51,295 bases of DNA from Paraburkholderia heleia NBRC 101817 (GTDB taxonomy: Bacteria > Pseudomonadota > Gammaproteobacteria > Burkholderiales > Burkholderiaceae), in the NCBI RefSeq assembly GCF_000739775.1, contig NZ_BBJH01000060.1:1-51295 (forward strand), written 5' to 3'. Below the pieces are notes generated by a model. That model searched no databases. It was not told where the DNA came from and saw only the letters and a program-made list of their open reading frames with translations. This document shows positions 42,935-50,749 of this stretch, piece by piece; position 1 is the first letter of the stretch; the number at the start of each line of letters is the position of its first letter. The translations under genes were made by a program, and so were the position numbers.

Positions 42935-43057
42935 GGAACGGTCATAACCCGATAACACTCCGCGCCGCATGAGCGGCGAGCGTGTGCGCGCAGCGCCGCT
43001 CCCCCGCATCCCGCGTGGAGCGCCGGCGCTCCGGCCGCGCCGCGCGAGGAGGCAGCC

Positions 43058-43672
43058 ATGCTGGAACCACTTTCGCTAGCAGCGGGCCTGTCCTGGGGCA
43101 GCGGCCTGCGCCTCTATCTCACGGTGCTGATGGCCGGCGTGCTGCAACGTCTTGGCCTGATACACCTGCCCGACACGCTTGCCGTGCTCGCTTCGCCATG
43201 GGTGATCGGCATAGCCGCCGCGCTCACGGTGCTCGAATTCCTCGCCGACAAGATCCCCGCGTTCGATTCGCTCTGGGACGCGGTGCATACCTTCATCCGC
43301 ATCCCGGCCGGGGCCGTGCTGGCCGCCGGCGCGCTCGGCCATGCCGATCCGGCGCTGCTGACCGTCGCAGCGCTGGCGGGCGGCACGCTCGCGGGCACGG
43401 CGCATCTCGCCAAGGCGGGTACGCGCGCGCTCATCAACCTGTCGCCTGAACCGGTGTCGAATGTCGTCACATCGAGCGCCGAGGACGGCATGACGTTCGT
43501 CGGCGTGTTGCTCGCGTTCTTCGTGCCTTTGCTCTTCCTCGTCATGCTCGTGGCGTTCCTCGTGCTCGCGGCCTGGGCGCTGCCGCGCCTGTGGCGCGGC
43601 GTGCAGGGCGGTTTTCGCGGCATGGCGACGCACATGGTTTCGCGACTTTCGTTGCGAGGTCGTCACGATTGA
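43058..43672 (+). CDS. DUF4126 membrane protein
   Basis: The 204-aa protein matches the DUF4126 family: LSLAAGLSWGSGLRLYLTVL at the start, VLEFLADKIPAFDSLWD, then GTAHLAKAGTRALINLSPEP. It has several membrane segments and no known enzymatic motif; its function is unknown. GAGGAGGCAGCC precedes ATG 43058. The stop overlaps the TTG start of the next gene (TTGA), so they are coupled. The linkage suggests a membrane function, possibly envelope-related, but this is inference. Confidence 0.88.
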   Translation: MLEPLSLAAGLSWGSGLRLYLTVLMAGVLQRLGLIHLPDTLAVLASPWVIGIAAALTVLEFLADKIPAFDSLWDAVHTFIRIPAGAVLAAGALGHADPALLTVAALAGGTLAGTAHLAKAGTRALINLSPEPVSNVVTSSAEDGMTFVGVLLAFFVPLLFLVMLVAFLVLAAWALPRLWRGVQGGFRGMATHMVSRLSLRGRHD

Positions 43673-46395
43673 GCGGCGGCGCCCCTTCTTCCTCCAGCGC
43701 GAAGCCTCCACGCGGCGAAGGCGGCCCGGGCTTCGCACAGACTGAGCCGACGGGCGCAAGCGGCGGCGGCCAGAGCGGCCCTGGCAGGCCCGTGGCCGTG
43801 CGCACCACACCCGGCTGGTCCGATCTCGTGCATCTTGCCGCGCGCATGACGGCGCGCGACTGGCGCGCGGGCGAACTCACCATGCTGCTATTCGCGCTCG
43901 TGCTGGCCGTGGCGGCGCTCGCAAGCGTCGGTTTTCTCGCCGACCGGCTGCAACGCGGGCTCGAGCGCGACGCCCGGCGCATGATCGCCGCCGATTTCAT
44001 CGTGCGCGCCGATCACCCCGTCGATCCGATGTTCGCCCGCGAGGCGCAGTCGCTCTCGCTGCGCACGGCGACCACGGCGATCTTCCCGAGCATGGTGAGT
44101 TCGGCGGCGCCGCCGGTTGCGGCAGCGGCGGGCGCTTCCACCGCGCCGGGCGTCACGGCCACTCGCCTTGCCGCCGTGAAGGCCGTCTCGGCGGACTATC
44201 CGTTGCGCGGCGCGCTGCGCATCGCCGCAACGCCGGGCGCGCCCGATCACGCGGCGCAAGGCATTCCGCCGCCCGGCACCGTCTGGGTGGACGACGAGCT
44301 GCTCGACGCGCTCAAGCTCCATGTCGGCGACACGGTGAAGGTCGGCACGCGCACCTTCACCGTGAACGCGCTCATCACGAAAGAGCTCGACCGCGGTTTT
44401 TCGTTCGTGAACTTCTCGCCGCGCCTCATGATGCGCGCCGACGAAGTCGCGTCGACCGGACTGCTCGGCTATGGCAGCCGCGTGACCTACCGCCTGCTCG
44501 TGGCGGGCGCCGATCCGGCCGTCGCGCAGTTCGCCGCGTGGGCGCGTGCGCGCGTGGATGGCGGCAAGATGCGCGGCGTCGCGCTCGAATCGCTCCAGGA
44601 CGGCCAGCCTCAGGTGCGCCAGACGCTCGACCGCGCGCGCCACTTCCTCACGCTCGTTTCGCTCCTGACGGCGCTGCTCGCGGCGGTGGCGATCGCCATG
44701 GCCGCGCATCGCTATACGCGCCGCCATCTCGACGCCTGCGCCGCGATGCGCTGCCTCGGCGCGAGCCAACGCACGTTGCGCACGCTGTTCGTGCTGGAGT
44801 TCGCGGGGCTCGGACTCGTGGGCGGCGCAGCCGGCGTGGCGCTCGGCTACGCGGGTCATCTCGCGCTGCTGGCGTGGCTCGGCAATCTCATCGACGTCGT
44901 GCTGCCGCAGCCCGGCCCGCTGCCCGTGCTCGAAGGCATCGCCGCGGGCCTCGTGCTGCTGCTCGGCTTCGCGCTGCCGCCGCTCTTGCCGCTCACGCGC
45001 GTGCCGCCGGTGCGCGTGCTGCGCCGCGAGTGGGGCGACGAAGGGCGCGTCGCGTGGGCGGCCTATGGCGTCGGCATTGCGCTCTTCGCGGGGCTGCTGG
45101 TGATCGCGGCGGGAGAGTGGAAGCTGGGCGGCATCGTCGCCGGCGGTTTCGCGATCGGGCTGCTCGTGTTCGCCGGCGTGGCGCGCGCGGCGCTGTGGTG
45201 CGCGGCGCGCCTGGCGCGTAGCGGACGCCTCGCCGGCCAGGCACGCGCGGGCGTGGGTTGGCGCTATGCACTGGCGTCGCTCGAACGGCGGCCGGGCGCG
45301 AGCGCGTTGCAGATCACGGCGCTCGCCATCGGCCTCATGTGTCTCTTGCTGATCGCGATGACGCGCAACGACCTCGTCGAAGGCTGGCGCAAGTCCACGC
45401 CGCCCGACGCGCCCAACGAGTTCCTGATCGACATCCAGCCCGATCAGCGCGACGCCGTGGCCGCGTGGCTGCGCTCGCATGGCATTGCCGGGGCGGCCGA
45501 TAGCGATCTCCAGCCGATGGTGCGCGCTCGCCTGATCTCGATCAACGGCAAGCCCGTGAATCCCGACTCGTACAAGAGCGAGGACGCGCGCCGGCTAGTG
45601 GATCGCGAGTTCAATCTCTCGTACACGACGAAGCTCCCCGACGACAATCGCATCGAGGCGGGCACCTGGTATGGCGATTCGGCCACGCCGCAGCTTTCGA
45701 TCGAGCAGGGCCTCGCGAAGCTCATCAACGTGAAGCCCGGCGACGTGCTCAAGTTCGACGTGACGGGCCTGGAAGTCACGGCGCCCGTGACGAGCGTGCG
45801 CAAGCTCGACTGGGGCTCGTTCAAGGTCAACTTCTTCGTGCTGATGTCACCCGCGCTGCTGCGCGACTTTCCGGCGACCTACATCACGAGTTTTCACCTG
45901 CCGCCGGGGCAGCGCGAAGTCGTGGACGGTCTCGTGGCCCGCTATCCCAACGTCACCGCAATCGACATCGCGCCGATTCTCGCGCAGATCGAGCGTGTGC
46001 TGGAGCAGGTGATCGGCGCGGTGCAGTTCCTCTTTCTCTTCACACTCGCCGCCGGCGTGCTGGTGCTCTACGCGGCGCTCGCGGGCACGCGCGACGAGCG
46101 CATGCGCGAGTCGGCGCTGCTGCGCGCGCTGGGGGCATCGCACCAGCAGGTGCGCGCGGTGCAGGTGGCCGAATTCATCTCCGTCGGTGCGCTCGCGGGA
46201 CTCATGGCGGCGCTCGGCGCGCAGGCGGTGGGCTCGGTGCTCGCCACGCGCGTATTTCTTTTCTATCTCCCGTTCGATCCGTGGCTCCTGCCGGCCGGCA
46301 TCGCCGCAGGGGTGGTGTGCGCGGGCGTGGGCGGGTGGATCAGCTTGCGGCATGTGCTCGCGCGGCCGGCGCTGCAGTCGCTGCGCGACGCGTAG
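43669..46395 (+). CDS. FtsX-like ABC transporter permease (YbbP type)
   Basis: From TTG 43669 (GAGGT about 9 bases upstream, overlapping the DUF4126 stop) the product is 908 aa. It has an N-terminal membrane helix (about 71-95), a large periplasmic domain, four or more central helices, a second large domain (about 600-780) and three helices at the C-terminus: two FtsX-like units, as in YbbP of lipoprotein-type ABC systems. RESALLRALGASHQQVRAVQ is a conserved coupling-helix motif of the family. The ATPase partner (YbbA-like) is not adjacent, so it would be encoded elsewhere. The first 40 residues are Gly/Ser/Pro-rich; a GTG at 43791 is an alternative start. Confidence 0.85.
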   Translation: MSGGAPSSSSAKPPRGEGGPGFAQTEPTGASGGGQSGPGRPVAVRTTPGWSDLVHLAARMTARDWRAGELTMLLFALVLAVAALASVGFLADRLQRGLERDARRMIAADFIVRADHPVDPMFAREAQSLSLRTATTAIFPSMVSSAAPPVAAAAGASTAPGVTATRLAAVKAVSADYPLRGALRIAATPGAPDHAAQGIPPPGTVWVDDELLDALKLHVGDTVKVGTRTFTVNALITKELDRGFSFVNFSPRLMMRADEVASTGLLGYGSRVTYRLLVAGADPAVAQFAAWARARVDGGKMRGVALESLQDGQPQVRQTLDRARHFLTLVSLLTALLAAVAIAMAAHRYTRRHLDACAAMRCLGASQRTLRTLFVLEFAGLGLVGGAAGVALGYAGHLALLAWLGNLIDVVLPQPGPLPVLEGIAAGLVLLLGFALPPLLPLTRVPPVRVLRREWGDEGRVAWAAYGVGIALFAGLLVIAAGEWKLGGIVAGGFAIGLLVFAGVARAALWCAARLARSGRLAGQARAGVGWRYALASLERRPGASALQITALAIGLMCLLLIAMTRNDLVEGWRKSTPPDAPNEFLIDIQPDQRDAVAAWLRSHGIAGAADSDLQPMVRARLISINGKPVNPDSYKSEDARRLVDREFNLSYTTKLPDDNRIEAGTWYGDSATPQLSIEQGLAKLINVKPGDVLKFDVTGLEVTAPVTSVRKLDWGSFKVNFFVLMSPALLRDFPATYITSFHLPPGQREVVDGLVARYPNVTAIDIAPILAQIERVLEQVIGAVQFLFLFTLAAGVLVLYAALAGTRDERMRESALLRALGASHQQVRAVQVAEFISVGALAGLMAALGAQAVGSVLATRVFLFYLPFDPWLLPAGIAAGVVCAGVGGWISLRHVLARPALQSLRDA

Positions 46396-46492
46396 TGCCG
46401 CAACCCGCGGCCACCCGCCGAGCGCCGCTGTGCGAGAATCATTGGTCTTAAGGCAGTGCGCTGCCGTTCCTCTTTTTTCCTGATTCAACCGT

Positions 46493-46903
46493 ATGACCGA
46501 TCCAGCCGACGAAGCGCCGCAGAAACCCACGGCCTTCGAACTCGTCGGCGGCGAGGCGCGCGTGCGCGAACTCGTCGACCGTTTCTATGACCTGATGGAC
46601 CTCGAGGCCGATTTCGCGGGCATCCGCGCGATGCATCCGCAAACGCTCGACGGCTCGCGCGACAAGCTGTTCTGGTTCCTCTGCGGCTGGCTCGGCGGCC
46701 CGGACCACTATATCGAACGCTTTGGCCATCCGCGCCTGCGCGCGCGTCATTTGCCGTTCGCGATCGCCTCGTCGGAGCGCGACCAGTGGCTGCGCTGCAT
46801 GGCCTGGGCGATGGAAGACGTCGGCCTGGCGCAGCCGCTGCGCGAACGCCTGCTGCATTCATTCTTCGATACCGCCGACTGGATGCGCAATCACCCGGGT
46901 TGA
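46493..46903 (+). CDS. group II truncated haemoglobin
   Basis: The 136-aa protein is a truncated globin of group II (trHbO). The haem pocket is seen as FYDLM (Tyr32, B10), the proximal His86 in RLRARHLPF and the group II marker Trp99 at G8 in DQWLRCMAW. A C-terminal FDTADWMRN is also conserved. Such globins bind oxygen, NO or peroxide; the role here is not known. It stands alone between a permease and the alaX gene, 158 bases from the latter. Confidence 0.94.
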   Translation: MTDPADEAPQKPTAFELVGGEARVRELVDRFYDLMDLEADFAGIRAMHPQTLDGSRDKLFWFLCGWLGGPDHYIERFGHPRLRARHLPFAIASSERDQWLRCMAWAMEDVGLAQPLRERLLHSFFDTADWMRNHPG

Positions 46904-47062
46904 TCGACTGGGCACGATTGTTCCGGTCCGTGGGCCGGTACAGTCAGGCGTTCACGCGTCGCGGCCGTCCGGCGGGGCGGTTCGCCTCGCGGCCATAATG
47001 GCCCTTTGGCCGGCGGCCGGCTATGCGCGGCCCGCCGTCCGCAAAACAAGGAGACACCCACG

Positions 47063-47797
47063 ATGACGACTACCCGCGCGCTCTTTCGCGAAGACGCCTA
47101 TCTCACGCAGTGCGAAGCGACCGTGCTTGCCGTTGGCGAGGACGGGGTGCGGCTCGACCAGACCATGTTCTATCCGCTCGGCGGCGGCCAGGCCGGCGAC
47201 GCCGGCGCGCTGGTGCTCGCCGACGGCACGCGCATCGAGATTGCCGATACGCGCAAGGCGAAGTTCGAAGGCGCGACGCCCGACGACGCGCTGCACGTTC
47301 CCGCGCCCGGCCAGCAAGCACAACTCGCGCGTCTCGCCGCGGGCGAGCGCGTGCGCGCCGAGATCGACTGGGCGCGCCGTCACCGGCACATGCGCCTGCA
47401 CACGGCGAGCCATTTGATGTGCGCGGTGCTGCCCTATCCCGTGGATGGCTGCAGCATCACGGCCGACTATGCGCGCCTCGATTTCGCGACCGTCGAGCCG
47501 ATCGAGCGCGAGATGGTGGAGGCACGGCTCGCCGAACTCGTTTCGGGCGCGCACGCGGTGGCGACCGAGTGGATCACCGACGAGGAGATGGCGCAGCGCC
47601 CCGAACTCGTGCGCACGATGAGCGTGAAGCCCCCGATGGGTCTCGGCCGTGTGCGCCTCTTGCGTATCGATAACGTCGATTTGCAGCCCTGCGGCGGCAC
47701 GCACGTGCGTAACACGCAGGAGATCGGCGCGCTGCGCGTGGCGAAGCTCGAGAAGAAGAGTGCGCGCACGCGGCGTCTCGTGCTGGAACTGGCGTAA
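47063..47797 (+). CDS. AlaX-type alanyl-tRNA editing protein
   Basis: The 244-aa protein is a free-standing editing domain of alanyl-tRNA synthetase that hydrolyses mischarged tRNA-Ala. Zinc ligands are visible: His113 and His117 in LHTASHLM, and Cys210 and His214 in PCGGTH. The N-terminal region YPLGGGQAGDAG is a typical AlaX-II Gly-rich motif. The start at 47063 has AAGGAGACACC upstream. Its TAA overlaps the ATG of the DUF924 gene (TAATG), so the two are translated together. Confidence 0.94.
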   Translation: MTTTRALFREDAYLTQCEATVLAVGEDGVRLDQTMFYPLGGGQAGDAGALVLADGTRIEIADTRKAKFEGATPDDALHVPAPGQQAQLARLAAGERVRAEIDWARRHRHMRLHTASHLMCAVLPYPVDGCSITADYARLDFATVEPIEREMVEARLAELVSGAHAVATEWITDEEMAQRPELVRTMSVKPPMGLGRVRLLRIDNVDLQPCGGTHVRNTQEIGALRVAKLEKKSARTRRLVLELA

Positions 47798-48384
47798 TGC
47801 ATCTCGAAGCGCGTGCGCGCGAGGTGCTCGACTTCTGGTTCGGTGAGCCGGATTCGGAGGAATTCGGCCGCGAGCGCAAGATGTGGTTCCGCAAGAACGC
47901 CGCGTTCGACGCGAAGCTGCGCGAACGCTTCGGCGCGCTGCTCGACGCCGCGTGTGCGGGCGAACTCGACACATGGTGCGAGACGCCCGAAGGCGCGCTT
48001 GCGCTCGTGATCGTGCTCGACCAGTTCTCGCGCAACTGCCATCGCGGCACGCCGCACGCCTTCTCCGCGGACGACAAGGCGCTCGGCATCGCACGCGCGA
48101 TGGTGGCGAGCGGCGCGGATCTGCGCTTGCCCACGCTGCAGCACCGCGCCTTCGCGTATCTGCCGTTCGAACACGCCGAAAGCGCCGAAGCGCAGCGCGA
48201 ATCGCTGCGGCTCTTCGGCGAGCTGGCGAAGGATCCTGAGGGGAAGGGCTACTACGATTACGCGGTGCGCCACGCGAAGGTCATCGAGCGCTTCGGGCGC
48301 TTTCCGCATCGCAATGCGCAACTGGGCCGCGTGTCCACCGACGAAGAGGCCGTGTTCCTGCGCGAACGGGGTTCGTCGTTCTAG
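47797..48384 (+). CDS. DUF924 family protein
   Basis: The 195-aa protein matches DUF924: ARAREVLDFWFG at the start, MWFRKNAAFDAKLRERFG, and LDQFSRNCHRGTPHAFSADD, then YLPFEHAESAEAQRES. The family has a helical, TPR-like fold and unknown function. It is translated coupled to alaX. An 11-bp tandem duplication including the stop codon follows (48374-48395). The next gene is convergent, only 30 bases away. Confidence 0.9.
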   Translation: MHLEARAREVLDFWFGEPDSEEFGRERKMWFRKNAAFDAKLRERFGALLDAACAGELDTWCETPEGALALVIVLDQFSRNCHRGTPHAFSADDKALGIARAMVASGADLRLPTLQHRAFAYLPFEHAESAEAQRESLRLFGELAKDPEGKGYYDYAVRHAKVIERFGRFPHRNAQLGRVSTDEEAVFLRERGSSF

Positions 48385-48395
48385 CGTCGTTCTAG
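48374..48395 (+). repeat. 11-bp tandem duplication over the DUF924 stop codon
   Basis: CGTCGTTCTAG is present twice in direct succession, at 48374-48384 and 48385-48395. The first copy contains the functional TAG. Confidence 0.9.
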
Positions 48396-48414
48396 CGCAA
48401 TCCCGCGCGCGACG

Positions 48415-49161
48415 TCAGCGTCCGCCGCTCACGTCGAGCAGGGCGCCTGTGACATACGAGGCGGCGTCGCTGAGCAGCCACACGATCGTTTGGGCGACTT
48501 CTTCGGCGCTGCCGGGCCGGCCGAGCGGCGTTTGTGCGCCAAGCACGGCAGCGCGATCGGGGCGGCCGCCACTTGCGTGGATTTCGGTATCGATGAGGCC
48601 GGGGCGCACCGCGTTCACGCGCACGCCCTGAGGTCCGAGCTCCCTGGCGAGGCCGATCGTCATCGTGTCGACCGCGCCCTTCGACGCCGCATAGTCGACA
48701 TATTCGTTGGGCGAGCCCAGCCGCGCGGCAGCCGAGGAGACGTTGACGATCGAGCCGCCGTCGCCGCCGCGATCTTTCGACATGCGCCGCGCCGCTTCGC
48801 GTGCGCATAGAAACGCGCCATACACGTTCACGTCGAACATGCGCTTCAGACGCTCGGCGCTCATGTCGGCGACCTGGCTGCCGGGCGCGACGATCCCCGC
48901 GTTGTTCACGAGCGCATCGATGCGGCCATAGGCCGATTCGAGCGCGTCGAACATCGCCATGACGTCCGTCTCGCTCGCGACGTCGCCGCGCAGCACGCGC
49001 GCATGGCCGCCTGCGCGGCCCACTTCGGCGGCAGTTTCGTCGGCGGCCGGTTCGTTGTGCAGATAGTTGACGCCCACGGTCCAGCCGTGGGCGCCAAGCA
49101 GACGCGCCGTCGCGCGGCCGATGCCGCGGCTTGCGCCGGTGATCAGGACAACTTTGCTCAT
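48415..49161 (-). CDS. SDR family oxidoreductase (classical)
   Basis: The 248-aa protein is a classical short-chain dehydrogenase with complete catalytic residues: TGASRGIG cofactor motif, NNAG at 86-89, Ser142/143 in NVSSAAARLG, Tyr157 and Lys161 in YAASK. It resembles glucose 1-dehydrogenase or 3-oxoacyl reductase-like members; the substrate is not known. The N-terminal NYLHNEP suggests NADP use by analogy, but this is weak. It is downstream of the LOG gene on the minus strand, with a 73-base gap. Confidence 0.92.
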   Translation of the reverse strand: MSKVVLITGASRGIGRATARLLGAHGWTVGVNYLHNEPAADETAAEVGRAGGHARVLRGDVASETDVMAMFDALESAYGRIDALVNNAGIVAPGSQVADMSAERLKRMFDVNVYGAFLCAREAARRMSKDRGGDGGSIVNVSSAAARLGSPNEYVDYAASKGAVDTMTIGLARELGPQGVRVNAVRPGLIDTEIHASGGRPDRAAVLGAQTPLGRPGSAEEVAQTIVWLLSDAASYVTGALLDVSGGR

Positions 49162-49234
49162 CGCGATGGCCTCGTGAAATTGACTGCCTGTGGTGACTGC
49201 GGATTGTCGGGGCGAATGGCGCTATGCGGCTGGA

Positions 49235-49819
49235 TTACACGTTCTCGCGCAAGTCCGCCCACTTGTCCTTTGCGGGCGCGTGATAACGCTTGAGCCTGGC
49301 GATCAGCGCGACGGGATCGGCGTCGGTCTGCAGCATGTCGAGGTAGGTCTGGCGCATGAAGCCTTCGCGCACCGTGTGATCGAGCAGCGCGATGAGCGGA
49401 TCGTAAAAGCCGCTGATGTTCAGCACGCCCACCGGCTTGCGGTGATAGCCGAGCTGCGCCCAGGTATAGACCTCGAACAGCTCTTCGAGCGTGCCCGCGC
49501 CGCCCGGCATGGCGACGAAGGCGTCGGAGAGGTCGGCCATCATCTTCTTGCGGTGGTGCATGTCGGGCACGACGTGCAACTCGGTGAGGCCCGCGTGGCC
49601 CACTTCCTTGTCGACCAGCAGCTCGGGGATCACGCCGATGGCGCGGCCGCCGCCCGCCATCACGGTGTCGGCGATCACGCCCATCAGGCCGACCTTTCCG
49701 CCGCCATAGACGAGCGCGAGGTTCGAGGCGACGAGCGCGCGGCCGAACGCCTGTGCGGCTTCGGTGTAAACCGGATTGGCTCCAGGCGAGGAGCCGCAAT
49801 ATACGCAGACTGCTTTCAT
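49235..49819 (-). CDS. LOG-family protein (cytokinin riboside 5'-monophosphate phosphoribohydrolase-like)
   Basis: The 194-aa protein carries the LOG signature PGGAGTLEE (residues 105-113) and the nucleotide-binding start VCVYCGSSPGANP. YGGGKVGLMG and HHRKKMMADLSDAFVAMPGG fit the TIGR00730 group. LOG enzymes cleave ribose 5-phosphate from nucleotide monophosphates; in plants they activate cytokinins, and the bacterial substrate is often unknown. It starts 13 bases after the TetR gene stop, so the pair is probably co-transcribed. Confidence 0.95.
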   Translation of the reverse strand: MKAVCVYCGSSPGANPVYTEAAQAFGRALVASNLALVYGGGKVGLMGVIADTVMAGGGRAIGVIPELLVDKEVGHAGLTELHVVPDMHHRKKMMADLSDAFVAMPGGAGTLEELFEVYTWAQLGYHRKPVGVLNISGFYDPLIALLDHTVREGFMRQTYLDMLQTDADPVALIARLKRYHAPAKDKWADLRENV

Positions 49820-49832
49820 TCGGCTTTGGCCT

Positions 49833-50555
49833 TTATTCGCGGTTGTCCTTTGCGGCGCCCGCGCCTTCGCGCGGCGGCAGGTAGTCGTAGAACTCGCGCT
49901 TGGCGAGCTTGCCCGAGACGAGGTCGTCGAACAGCTCGCGCGCGCGGCCGCGCAGATACGGCGCCATCAGCGAGACGATCTGCACGCTGACCTGGTGCAG
50001 CTCGTCGCGGATCGCTTCCTGGTCGTTGTACTTGCGCGGATTCATCACGAACTGGTACGAGAGCCAGTAGGTGGCGATCACGCCGATATTGGTCGAAATC
50101 ACGTCGATCTCGGCGGGCGTGGCGACCATGTCGCCGTCTTCCACGAGCTGCTCGCAGAACTGCTTCGCGAAGTGCACCTTGTGGCTGATGATCTGCTTGA
50201 AGTGCATCTCCAGCGTGCGGTTGCGCGCGAGCAGGTCGTTCAGGTCGCGATACAGAAAGCGGTAGCGCCACGTGAAGTCGACCATGTACTGCAGGTACGC
50301 CCACATCTCGTCGATGGTGGCGCGGTGGTCCTCGGGAAAGCGCAGACGCTTTTCGATCTCCTGCTCGAACTGGCCGAAGATGCTGTTGATGATGTCGTCT
50401 TTGTTGCGGAAGTGGTAGTACAGGTTGCCTGGACTAATCTCCATTTCCTCGGCGATGGTCGTCGTGGTGACGTTCGGCTCGCCGATCTCGTTGAACAGCT
50501 TCAGCGACAGCTCGAGAATCCGTTCGCGTGTACGGCGGGGAGGTTTGGCATCCAT
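49833..50555 (-). CDS. TetR/AcrR family regulator
   Basis: The 240-aa protein has an N-terminal TetR helix-turn-helix (TRERILELSLKLFNEIGEPN then TTTIAEEMEISPGNLYYHF, residues about 8-55). The C-terminal part is mostly helical with aromatic residues (DFTWRYRFLYRDLNDLL) and ends in a charged tail. The ligand is not known. It heads a minus-strand pair with the LOG gene. Ahead of it two TTATAA-containing half-sites form a dyad-like arrangement (about 50634-50670), suggesting autoregulation. Confidence 0.93.
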   Translation of the reverse strand: MDAKPPRRTRERILELSLKLFNEIGEPNVTTTTIAEEMEISPGNLYYHFRNKDDIINSIFGQFEQEIEKRLRFPEDHRATIDEMWAYLQYMVDFTWRYRFLYRDLNDLLARNRTLEMHFKQIISHKVHFAKQFCEQLVEDGDMVATPAEIDVISTNIGVIATYWLSYQFVMNPRKYNDQEAIRDELHQVSVQIVSLMAPYLRGRARELFDDLVSGKLAKREFYDYLPPREGAGAAKDNRE

Positions 50556-50633
50556 GTCGTCCGGCCCTGAAAATGCAGTGCCGGGCTCAGGCGCCCGCTC
50601 GTAGGTTGCGGTGCGCGCGGCCCGGACGCGGTT

Positions 50634-50670
50634 GGTCGTTATAAGACTGTCGTTCGATTATAAACCGACG
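50634..50670 (-). promoter_or_regulatory. promoter and dyad operator of the TetR gene
   Basis: On the minus strand a TATAAT (50657-50662) is the likely -10. GGTCGTTATAAGAC and the reverse complement of the second half-site, GTCGGTTTATAATC, are similar, so they form an imperfect inverted pair spanning the start region, as expected for TetR autorepression. Confidence 0.45.
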
Positions 50671-50749
50671 GCCCGCGCGCACCGACAGCTTGCGCCTGTC
50701 GGGAGCGGGCAAGCGTGGTGCGGCCCTGGCGGACTGGAGGAGCGAGGCG

